Shown here in pieces: positions 1 through 5,188 of a DNA stretch of 10,251 nucleotides. Every line of letters starts with the position of its first letter. The first letter of the stretch is position 1. The DNA comes from Devosia equisanguinis (GTDB taxonomy: Bacteria > Pseudomonadota > Alphaproteobacteria > Rhizobiales > Devosiaceae). The stretch is from positions 1-10,251 of the forward strand of contig CAMDAL010000128.1 of NCBI GenBank assembly GCA_945888565.1, in the 5' to 3' direction. The notes beneath the pieces were generated by a model. The model searched no databases and had not been told where the DNA came from. It worked only from the letters and a program-made list of their open reading frames with translations. The position numbers and the translations under genes are program-made.

Positions 1-10
1 AAAGCCTATC

Positions 11-16
11 CGGTCA
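11..16 (-). promoter_or_regulatory. Possible -35 box of a leftward gene outside the window
   Basis: Read on the minus strand these bases are TTGACC, close to the sigma-70 -35 consensus. The matching -10 would fall beyond the left edge. HxlR-type regulators are often divergent from their target gene, so a leftward target gene is plausible, but none of its coding sequence is visible. Weak evidence from a single hexamer. Confidence 0.2.
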
Positions 17-55
17 AAGAGTCATAATCTCTGTGCACCGGTACTAGTGCCTTTT

Positions 56-91
56 GGTAACCGTGACTATATTGCAGGCAATATGGTTCAC
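56..91. promoter_or_regulatory. Inverted-repeat operator candidate upstream of the HxlR gene
   Basis: ATATTGC (69-75) and GCAATAT (78-84) form a perfect 7-base inverted repeat around AG. The symmetry continues outward: GTGAC at 63-67 faces GGTTCAC at 85-91. Further out, GGTAACC (56-62) and GGTTCAC can be read as outer half-sites. The element ends 15 bases before the regulator start codon. HxlR/DUF24 proteins bind as dimers to such AT-rich dyads, often next to their own gene, so autoregulation is the natural inference. The sequence shows only the symmetry, not binding. Confidence 0.55.
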
Positions 92-106
92 TGAAAGGCG
101 GCTCCA

Positions 107-526
107 ATGGCTCTTGGTTCTCCCGAGAAGGTCGAGACCTGCAATGCGATGGGGGATATCCTCAATCGCATCGGCGACAAGTGGAGCGTGATGATTGTCG
201 GGTACCTGGCCCGCAAGACCATGCGTTTCAATGAGTTGCGCAATGCCATCGGCGGCATTTCGCAGCGCATGCTGACGCTGACGCTGCGCAACCTCGAGCG
301 CGACGGGCTGGTGACGCGCACGGTGTATCCCGAGATTCCGCCGCGGGTGGAGTACCAGCTTACCGACCTCGGGCGCACCCTGACCGAGCCGCTCGATGCG
401 CTGTGGAACTGGGCCAGCGCGCATCAGCATGACGTCGGCATTGCCCGCCGCGAGTATGACGCGATCCACACCGATACCGCCGACCAGCATCCGCCCGAGC
501 GCCGCTATGCGGGCGCGACGCGGTGA
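107..526 (+). CDS. HxlR-family (DUF24) winged-helix transcriptional regulator
   Basis: 139 residues, a usual length for the family. The core runs from about residue 12 to 102: a Cys followed by AMGDILNRIGDKWSVMIVGYL, the FNELRNAIGGISQRML helix-turn-helix (recognition helix about 51-67), then a wing with RTVYPEIPPRVEY and the closing LTDLGRTL. That order of motifs is diagnostic for HxlR. Cys12 sits where YodB- and HypR-like members carry a redox- or electrophile-sensing cysteine, so a thiol-sensing role is possible but inferred. GAAAGG about 8 bases before the ATG is an acceptable ribosome binding site. The stop overlaps the next start in GTGA, which implies translational coupling to the acetyltransferase gene. 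The upstream dyad (63-91) suggests autoregulation. The family call is secure; the ligand and target genes are unknown. Confidence 0.93.
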   Translation: MALGSPEKVETCNAMGDILNRIGDKWSVMIVGYLARKTMRFNELRNAIGGISQRMLTLTLRNLERDGLVTRTVYPEIPPRVEYQLTDLGRTLTEPLDALWNWASAHQHDVGIARREYDAIHTDTADQHPPERRYAGATR

Positions 527-1296
527 CGGCAACGCGGACCAGCCTCGCGGCTGATCTGCGCGCCATAGGGGTGGCCCCCGGCGACGCCGTGCTGGTGCAT
601 GGGGCGCTGCGTCAGGTCGGTCGGGTGATCGGCGGGCCGGACACCCTTCTCTCTGCGATGCTGGACGTGGTCGGGGCCGAGGGCACCGTGCTCGGCTATA
701 CCGACTGGCAGATCGATGATTTCGGGCGCGATTACCTGGAATTCCGCGAGGATGTCCCCGCCTTCGACCCGGAGCGCTCGCGCGCAACGCGCGACAATGG
801 CTTCTGGCCCGAAATGCTGCGGACGACGCCCGGGGCGCTGCGCAGCGGCAATCCCGGTGCCTCGATGGCAGCGATCGGGGGCAGGGCGGCCTGGTTCGTC
901 GCCGACCATGCGCTCGACTACGGCTACGGCCCGCAATCGCCGCTCGGCAAGCTGGTCGAGGCGAAGGGCAAGGTGCTGATGCTGGGGGCGACGCTCGACC
1001 ACATGACGCTGCTGCATCACGCCGAGCACCTCGCGCACTTCCCCAACAAGCGGATCGTGCGCTATGAGGCGCCGCTGCTGGTGGATGGCGTGCCGACCTG
1101 GCGCTGGTTCGAGGAGTTCGATACGTCGAACGCGCCGGACGGGATGGCGGAGGACTATTTCGCGACCATCGTCGAGGCGTTCCTAGCGACCGGGGAGGGA
1201 ACGCGGGGGCCCGTCGGAGAGGCGCGTTCGGTTCTGGTGCCGGCGGCGGAGATGGTGGACTTCGCTATCGCGTGGATGGAAGAGCACATTCGCTAG
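523..1296 (+). CDS. Aminoglycoside 3-N-acetyltransferase (AAC(3)) family protein
   Basis: 257 residues. Family features in order: an N-terminal GVAPGDAVLVHGALRQVG segment (16-33), GAEGTVLGYTDW (51-62), NPGASMAAIGG (110-120), GPQSPLGKLVEAKGKVLMLG (136-155), the TLLHHAEHLA segment with conserved His and Glu (162-171), and FPNKRIVRYEAPLL (173-186). The style is closest to AAC(3)-II/III enzymes, which transfer acetyl from acetyl-CoA to the 3-amino group of 2-deoxystreptamine aminoglycosides in the cytoplasm. Those are near 286 residues; this one is shorter around 63-80 and lacks the last 20 or so. Environmental homologues may act on other amines. It starts at GTG, overlapping the regulator stop by 4 bases, with no clear ribosome binding site, so it probably depends on coupling. 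The family is well supported; the substrate and any resistance phenotype are not shown. Confidence 0.88.
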   Translation: MTATRTSLAADLRAIGVAPGDAVLVHGALRQVGRVIGGPDTLLSAMLDVVGAEGTVLGYTDWQIDDFGRDYLEFREDVPAFDPERSRATRDNGFWPEMLRTTPGALRSGNPGASMAAIGGRAAWFVADHALDYGYGPQSPLGKLVEAKGKVLMLGATLDHMTLLHHAEHLAHFPNKRIVRYEAPLLVDGVPTWRWFEEFDTSNAPDGMAEDYFATIVEAFLATGEGTRGPVGEARSVLVPAAEMVDFAIAWMEEHIR

Positions 1297-1368
1297 GCTG
1301 GTTGCAGCCCGTTGGCTCGGCGTCGGGTGTGAGTCACGGGCGCTGCAGTTGAGCTAGACTCGCCCTGT

Positions 1369-1746
1369 TCACACCAGCGCCGTGATCTTCTTTTTCCGCC
1401 AGACGACGTAGTAGTAGGTCGCCTGCAGGATCAGCAGGGACAAGAAGCTCATGGTGTAGCCGATCCAGACGCCGTCGAGGCCGTAGATATTGCTCAGGAT
1501 CAGGGCGGCCGGGACCTCGACGCAGAGGATGGCGGCGAGCGACAGGGCCATCGGGATCCAGACGTCGCCCGAGGCGCGCATCACGGCCGAAAAGGTGGAG
1601 ATGGCGGCCAGCGCAGGCGTGCCGATCATCTGGCCGATATAGACCGAGTTGATGGTGCCAGAGAGGCTCTGCAGGATATTGCTGAGCATCAGCGGCAAGA
1701 GGAAGACGAGGAAACGCTGCCAGAGCGGGCGCGAAAAATCGATCAC
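1369..1746 (-). pseudogene. Internally deleted MATE-family efflux transporter remnant
   Basis: 125 codons starting at GTG. Residues 1-51 look like the first helix and start of the second helix of a MATE (multi antimicrobial extrusion) transporter, including PLMLSNILQSLSGTINSVYIGQ. Residues from about 52 look like the end of the same family: FSAVMRASGDVWIP, then two hydrophobic helices (about 62-86 and 92-114) and a basic tail WRKKK. MATE proteins are about 450 residues with 12 helices, so about 320 residues (TM2 to TM10) are missing. The frame is intact and no stop or frameshift occurs at the junction near 1588-1597. Both halves keep the charge and helix pattern expected of real transporter ends. 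It could be decaying, a small membrane protein of three helices, or an assembly collapse. Cation-drug antiport is very unlikely without the central bundle. It converges on the acetyltransferase gene, 72 bases away. Confidence 0.75.
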
Positions 1747-1797
1747 TTCGGGTAATCCGTATCCCTGACTGTCATGAGCGCCGACCCCGAGGCGAAG

Positions 1798-1815
1798 GCA
1801 GCCCGGGAGGGCTGC
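1798..1815. repeat. GC-rich hairpin (7-base stem, GGGA loop)
   Basis: GCAGCCC and GGGCTGC form a perfect 7-base stem around a GGGA tetraloop. No T-run follows on either strand, so it does not look like an intrinsic terminator. It lies in the divergent gap about 200 bases before azlC, where a leader hairpin or a chance structure are both possible. Confidence 0.35.
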
Positions 1816-1923
1816 GGTCGGGCCACTTCACATCGAAAATGCGATGCTGGCGGGTCTGGGCACGGAGGGGATTTGGCGCTCGACCGTCTCAATACGCCCG
1901 CCCCGAACGTCGGTCAACGGGCA

Positions 1924-1937
1924 GTTAGCATGCTAAC
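1924..1937. promoter_or_regulatory. Perfect 14-base palindrome, MarR/SlyA-like operator candidate upstream of azlCD
   Basis: GTTAGCATGCTAAC is perfectly self-complementary. Its core TTAGCATGCTAA differs by one base from the published SlyA consensus TTAGCAAGCTAA, and MarR-family sites are typically of this type. It lies 75 bases before the preferred azlC start and 36 before the alternative one, where an operator would be expected. No MarR-family gene is present in this window, so the cognate regulator would have to be encoded elsewhere. Confidence 0.45.
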
Positions 1938-2012
1938 GATCACAGAGGCTGATGGGGATGATCGCCAAAAATCATGGCTGATGGCGAGGCGGATCGGCTA
2001 GTCTTGCTGCCC

Positions 2013-2726
2013 ATGGATCATCCCGCCGCTTCCGCCCGAAGCCAGTTCTGGCTCGGCGTCACCCTGTTCATTCCGGTCGCCATCTCCATTGCCAGTTATG
2101 GCGTGGTGTGGGGCGTGCTGGCGGGGCAGAAGGGCATGAGCGTGCTCGAAGTGCTGCTGATGAGCGGGCTGGTGTTTGCCGGTTCCAGCCAGTTCGTGGC
2201 GCTCGACAGCTGGACGCCGGGATCGCTGCCGGTCGTCGCGATCGTCGCCGCCACCGCCATCGTCAACCTGCGGATGCTGCTGATGTCGGCGACGCTGCGG
2301 CCGCTGCTGGCCGGCGTATCGCGGCCAAAGGCCTTTGCCGCGGTGTTCTTTGTTTCCGACGAGCAGTGGGCGATGACGATGGCGCAGATGCGAAATGGCG
2401 GCGGCAGCGTGGCGTTTCTCGTCGGCACCGGGGTGCTCAGCTGGCTGAGCTGGGTCGGCTCGACGCTGCTTGGCCGGGTGGTCGGCGCCTTCATCGACGA
2501 TCCGGTGAAATACGGGCTCGACTTCGCCTTCACCGCCACCTTCATCGCGCTGCTGCTGGGCATGTGGAAGGGCCGGACGGATATCGTGCCGTGGCTGGTC
2601 GGGGCACTGGCGGCGCTGCTGACGGCAAGCGTCATCGACGGCAAGTGGTACATCATCGTCGGCGGTATCGTCGGCAGCCTCGCCGGGGCGCTGGCCGACC
2701 AGTGGAGGGCGCGCCATGTCGCTTGA
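2013..2726 (+). CDS. azlC: AzlC family branched-chain amino acid exporter, large subunit
   Basis: 237 residues from the ATG at 2013. Together with the small subunit, AzlC proteins form an inner-membrane exporter for branched-chain amino acids (Bacillus AzlCD, E. coli YgaZH, Corynebacterium BrnFE). Characteristic stretches are the first helix with IPVAISIASYGVVWGVLAG, LMSGLVFAGSSQFVAL, the AIVNLRMLLMSATLRPLL segment (family pattern NLRhxxxS), FFVSDEQWAM, and the helices LDFAFTATFIALLLGMW and IVPWLVGALAALLTA near the C-terminus. Predicted membrane segments are spread along the whole chain. A start at 1974 would add 13 residues that do not look like the family. Neither start has a good ribosome binding site, so the start is uncertain. 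The gene overlaps the next by 11 bases, and the upstream palindrome is a candidate control site. Substrate inferred from the family. Confidence 0.9.
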   Translation: MDHPAASARSQFWLGVTLFIPVAISIASYGVVWGVLAGQKGMSVLEVLLMSGLVFAGSSQFVALDSWTPGSLPVVAIVAATAIVNLRMLLMSATLRPLLAGVSRPKAFAAVFFVSDEQWAMTMAQMRNGGGSVAFLVGTGVLSWLSWVGSTLLGRVVGAFIDDPVKYGLDFAFTATFIALLLGMWKGRTDIVPWLVGALAALLTASVIDGKWYIIVGGIVGSLAGALADQWRARHVA

Positions 2727-3048
2727 GGCGCTCCTCACCATCCTCGGCATGGCCGCCGTCACCTACGGTATCCGCGCCGCCGGGATGTTGCTGGCCAACC
2801 GGCTGCCGACGCAGGGGTTCGTCGCCAGCTGGATGAAGCATGTGCCGGGGGCGGTGCTCGCGGCGCTGGTGGCCCCCGCCGTGCTGGCCGTTGCGCCGGG
2901 CCGCAGTCTCGCCGAGGCGTTCCTGCCGGCCGAGACGGTCGCTGCCGTGGCGGTGACGCTGATCTATGTCGCCAGCCGCAACCTGTTCGCGGCGATGGCG
3001 GGTGGGGTGCTGGTGGTGTTCGCGATGCGGATGTGGCTCGGGGCCTGA
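2716..3048 (+). CDS. azlD: AzlD family branched-chain amino acid exporter, small subunit
   Basis: 110 residues, typical for AzlD/YgaH/BrnE. The sequence has the family layout: an N-terminal helix ending in TYGIRAAGMLLANRLP, then the WMKHVPGAVLAALVAPAVL segment, AETVAAVAVTLIYVASRNLFAAMAGGVLVVFAMRM at the end, and about four hydrophobic segments. The Arg in YGIRAAG and the VPGAVLAAL motif are hallmarks. The start is well fixed by GGAGGG six bases before the ATG. It overlaps the end of azlC by 11 bases, as is usual for this obligate pair, so the two subunits are probably co-translated. No terminator is evident after it, but a separate stress promoter begins 6 bases after the stop codon. Confidence 0.92.
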   Translation: MSLEALLTILGMAAVTYGIRAAGMLLANRLPTQGFVASWMKHVPGAVLAALVAPAVLAVAPGRSLAEAFLPAETVAAVAVTLIYVASRNLFAAMAGGVLVVFAMRMWLGA

Positions 3049-3053
3049 GCCAG

Positions 3054-3079
3054 GGAACGCCGGGCCGGTCGCGGCCGTT
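3054..3079 (+). promoter_or_regulatory. EcfG-type (general stress sigma factor) promoter
   Basis: GGAAC at 3054-3058 and CGTT at 3076-3079 are separated by exactly 17 bases. This is the consensus recognised by EcfG, the extracytoplasmic-function sigma factor that drives the general stress response in alphaproteobacteria (GGAAC, 16-17 bases, CGTT). Initiation would fall near 3086, leaving a leader of about 70 bases before the ATT start. Among the GGAAC pentamers I could find in the window, this is the only one followed by a correctly spaced CGTT, and the gene behind it carries a general-stress-protein domain. The match is seen; sigma usage is inferred. Confidence 0.65.
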
Positions 3080-3144
3080 GCCGCGAGGAGCGTATGGGCC
3101 GATCCTCTGCTATGGTGTGCAGCGGAACGAATCCGCGCCGAGGG

Positions 3145-3149
3145 GGAGG
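3145..3149 (+). promoter_or_regulatory. Strong ribosome binding site fixing an ATT start
   Basis: GGAGG lies within AGGGGGAGG (3141-3149), five bases before an in-frame ATT. No ATG, GTG or TTG exists in this frame near the domain start, so this site decides the start codon of the stress protein gene. Confidence 0.6.
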
Positions 3150-3154
3150 CCGCC

Positions 3155-3724
3155 ATTCAGACGATCACCGGACTGTTCGACACCTATGAGCATGCGCGGC
3201 AGGCCGTACGCCTGCTCGATGAGGCCGGCATCCACCGCGCCGATATCAGCCTCGTCTCGCGGGCCAGCGATGACGATGAGCCGGTCGAGGACGAGGTCGC
3301 CGAAAGGACCGCGACGGGGGGTGAGATTGGCGCCGGGCTCGGCGCGGCAGGCGGTCTGCTGGCCGGCCTCGGCATTGTCGCCATCCCGGGGTTTGGCGCC
3401 GTCGTCGCCAGCGGCTGGCTGGTCGCGACCGCAATCGGTGCCATTGCGGGTGCCGGCGTTGGCGCCGCGACCGGCGGCCTTGTCGCTGCGCTGACCAATG
3501 ATGACATTCCCGAGGCCGATGCTCAGGTGCTGGCCGAGAACGTACGCCGGGGCGGCGCCATCGTTTCGGCCCGCGTCGACGAGGCGCATGCGGAAGCCGG
3601 CATGGCCATATTGCGCCATGCGGGTGGCACCGATATCGCGGGCCGTCGCGACAGCTACGAACGCGAAGGCTGGCAGGGCTACGCGGAACAGCGCGAAGCC
3701 GAGGACGCAGCCGCCGATCGCTGA
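3155..3724 (+). CDS. General stress protein 17M-like, glycine-zipper membrane protein with ATT start
   Basis: 189 residues if translation starts at ATT. The first residues would read MQTITGLFDTYEHARQAV, matching how members of this alphaproteobacterial family usually begin (TVTGLFD-Y--A). The N-terminal 36 residues resemble the general stress protein 17M/YflT-like domain. An acidic linker follows (38-50). Residues 56-113 are a glycine- and alanine-rich double hydrophobic segment with a glycine-zipper pattern around a PGFG turn, likely membrane-inserting. The C-terminal part has GGAIVSARVDEAHAEAGMAILRHAGGTDI, typical of these proteins, then a charged tail. The frame is open far upstream but without family-like sequence. 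The EcfG promoter at 3054-3079 supports a role in general stress; the molecular function is not known. Alternatives are that ATT is a mutated ATG or that CTG at 3107 is used. Confidence 0.78.
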   Translation: MQTITGLFDTYEHARQAVRLLDEAGIHRADISLVSRASDDDEPVEDEVAERTATGGEIGAGLGAAGGLLAGLGIVAIPGFGAVVASGWLVATAIGAIAGAGVGAATGGLVAALTNDDIPEADAQVLAENVRRGGAIVSARVDEAHAEAGMAILRHAGGTDIAGRRDSYEREGWQGYAEQREAEDAAADR

Positions 3725-3739
3725 CGGCCGCGGCTCGCC

Positions 3740-4309
3740 TCACGCCGCCTTGAACTGCGCGGCGTGCAATCCGACGTAGTAGTTCAGGTCGTCGTTGGCG
3801 AGCCCCAGCCCTTCCATCACCGCCGTCATGAAGGCGACCGGGCTGGTGCCGGCTGCGCTCACGATACGACGATCGGCTACCGCCCCCGCAGTATCGCGGT
3901 AGAGCGTGCTGCCGCCGTATCCGGTGGGGTCGAGATAGCCGGCACCGTTCGAAGTGTGGTGCACATCGTCGAGGATGCCGGCACGGGCGGCGGCGAAGGT
4001 GGCGTCGCAGATCAGCCCCAGCAGCACACCGTCCTGACGCGTCGCGCGCAGCAGACCGGCGATGTCGGGTGGGTTTTCCGCTTGCCACGCGGTGCCGCCG
4101 CAGACGATCACCGCGTCGAAGTCCGCGGGCTTGATGGTCTCGACAGCGAGGTCGGGAGTGACCCGGAGGCCGCCTGACGAGGTCACCGGCTTGCCGCCAG
4201 GGGTCGCGTAGGCCGTCTCGACCTTGTAGTAGCTATGGGCGACGGCGTTCAGCAGCGCCGTTTCCCAGTCCGCAAAGCCGTCGGTCAGGATGGTCACGAT
4301 CTTCGTCAT
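3740..4309 (-). CDS. DJ-1/PfpI family protein (YdeA-like, glutamine amidotransferase-like fold)
   Basis: 189 residues, a usual length. The start MTKIVTILTDGFADWE is typical, with Glu16 where DJ-1 proteins keep the acid that polarises the nucleophile. The nucleophile elbow is GLICDATFAAARAGILDD with Cys101, followed by HHTSN (117-121). VIVCGGTAW (68-75) takes the place of the family's PGG loop, and RRIVSAAGTSPVAF (147-160) is the usual late motif. These soluble proteins include proteases, chaperones, isonitrile hydratases and glyoxalase/deglycase enzymes, so the reaction cannot be read from sequence. AAGGAG on the minus strand (4318-4323) is a good ribosome binding site. The gene is divergent from the WYL regulator, which probably controls it. 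Confidence 0.88.
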   Translation of the reverse strand: MTKIVTILTDGFADWETALLNAVAHSYYKVETAYATPGGKPVTSSGGLRVTPDLAVETIKPADFDAVIVCGGTAWQAENPPDIAGLLRATRQDGVLLGLICDATFAAARAGILDDVHHTSNGAGYLDPTGYGGSTLYRDTAGAVADRRIVSAAGTSPVAFMTAVMEGLGLANDDLNYYVGLHAAQFKAA

Positions 4310-4335
4310 CTGGTGTTCTCCTTGCTCTCGATGGC

Positions 4336-4351
4336 GACACCCTAGGGGTCG
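4336..4351. promoter_or_regulatory. Quasi-palindromic operator candidate between the DJ-1 and WYL genes
   Basis: CCCTAGGG (4340-4347) is a perfect 8-base palindrome. It is flanked by CGAC on the left and GTCG on the right, with one extra base on the left. It sits near the middle of the 76-base divergent gap, where one bound dimer could affect both genes. A CTGACA hexamer on the minus strand (4366-4371) could be a -35 box for the DJ-1 gene, but no clear -10 follows at normal spacing. Confidence 0.4.
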
Positions 4352-4385
4352 AAAGCACCCGATTTTGTCAGCATCGGTCGGCTAG

Positions 4386-5081
4386 ATGGCGAACCGTTCC
4401 GAACGACTGCTGGACCTTATGCAGGCGCTGCGGCGCCGCCGCACGCCGGTCAGCGGCCAGGTGCTGGCCGGTGAGATAGGCGTGTCGCTCCGCTCGCTCT
4501 ATCGAGACATCGCGACCCTGAAATCGATGGGCGCTGCTATCGACGGAGAGCCGGGGCTGGGCTTCCAGCTCCGCGCCGAACACTTCTTGCCGCCACTCAT
4601 GTTCACCGACGAGGAGCTGGAGGCAATCGTGCTTGGCCTGCGCAGGCTGATCCACGGCCCGGACAGCGAGATGGCGGCAATGGCGCGCGATGCCTCGGCA
4701 AAGATCGCCGCAGTACTGCCCAAGGATCGCCGCGACGAGATGCACTCGATCGGCCTGTTCGTTATCCCGCGCTCGGGGCCGGCGGCGGAGGATAAGGTGC
4801 TCGGCACCCTGCGCCGGGCGTTGCGCGAGGAGCGGCAGGTGTGGCTCGCCTATCGCGACAAATCCGGCACGCTCAGCGACCGCACCGTGTGGCCGGTGGC
4901 GCTGGGCTATTTCGACCAGCACCAGACGCTGGTTGCGTGGTGCACGCTGCGGCAGGCCTATCGCAGCTTCCGCATCGACGGGATGGATAGGGTGGACCTG
5001 CTCGACAGACGGCTGCCCGAGCCGCGACGGACGCTGTTTCATCGCTGGTCGAGCGCCCGGAACCTGCCGGACCTGACATGA
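4386..5081 (+). CDS. YafY-type helix-turn-helix regulator with WYL domain
   Basis: 231 residues, the usual length. Residues 4-64 are the N-terminal helix-turn-helix of the DeoR/YafY type: RSERLLDLMQALRRRRTPVSGQ, then LAGEIGVSLRSLYRDIATLKSMG with the classic SLYRDI recognition helix, then a GFQL wing. A helical linker runs 70-120. The WYL domain spans about 133-205 with WLAYRDKSG, WPVALGY and LVAWCTLRQAYRSFRID. The Trp-Tyr-Leu tripeptide itself is replaced (Gln-Thr-Leu at 180-182), but the basic residues of the LRQAYRSFRID segment that line the presumed ligand pocket are present. WYL domains sense ligands that are mostly unidentified. The ribosome binding site is poor. Divergence from the DJ-1 gene over 76 bases suggests that gene is its target. 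Confidence 0.9.
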   Translation: MANRSERLLDLMQALRRRRTPVSGQVLAGEIGVSLRSLYRDIATLKSMGAAIDGEPGLGFQLRAEHFLPPLMFTDEELEAIVLGLRRLIHGPDSEMAAMARDASAKIAAVLPKDRRDEMHSIGLFVIPRSGPAAEDKVLGTLRRALREERQVWLAYRDKSGTLSDRTVWPVALGYFDQHQTLVAWCTLRQAYRSFRIDGMDRVDLLDRRLPEPRRTLFHRWSSARNLPDLT

Positions 5082-5188
5082 GGCGCAGCGCGACGGGTTC
5101 AAAATAGCTTGACCTCGGGCATCGGTCATTGAGCGGGGCCGGTCTGGTTGCTAGAAGCAGCCGCTCACCAATAGCCTCCGGAGGCGCC

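Larger units (their letters stand above)
1747..2012. other. 266-base intergenic region between the MATE remnant and azlC
   Basis: This is the longest gene-poor stretch in the window. It lies upstream of both flanking genes, which are divergent. It contains the hairpin at 1798-1815 and the perfect palindrome at 1924-1937. An open frame beginning at 1774 encodes a low-complexity sequence with no recognisable domain and no ribosome binding site, so I do not call it a gene. No convincing sigma-70 promoter pair was found. Confidence 0.6.

Noticed and set aside
44..787. A long minus-strand frame across the HxlR gene and the start of the acetyltransferase gene.
   Set aside because: Antisense to two well-supported genes; the product is low-complexity and unlike any family.
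1303..1354. Possible terminator between the acetyltransferase and the MATE remnant.
   Set aside because: The only pairing (GCAG-CCCG with CGGGCGCTGC) has a bulge and a loop of more than 20 bases and no T-run.
1774..2001. A possible 75-codon small gene in the azlC upstream region.
   Set aside because: No ribosome binding site, no domain, and it includes the hairpin and the palindrome, which points to non-coding DNA.
2966..3154. A longer N-terminus for the stress protein, since the frame stays open upstream.
   Set aside because: The extra region overlaps azlD and the EcfG promoter, and its sequence is Trp/Cys-rich and unlike the family.
3246..4088. A 280-codon minus-strand frame rich in Arg.
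   Set aside because: It is a shadow of the stress-protein gene and the DJ-1 gene with Arg/Pro/Ser-rich low-complexity sequence, typical of a wrong frame in GC-rich DNA.
5109..5114. TTGACC as a -35 box for the carboxypeptidase gene.
   Set aside because: No acceptable -10 hexamer is found at 16-18 bases downstream, so the promoter is not supported.
4372..5128. The 9-base word GCATCGGTC occurs just before the WYL gene and again before the carboxypeptidase gene.
   Set aside because: Repeated 9-base words are expected many times by chance in 10 kb, and there is no symmetry or shared spacing.
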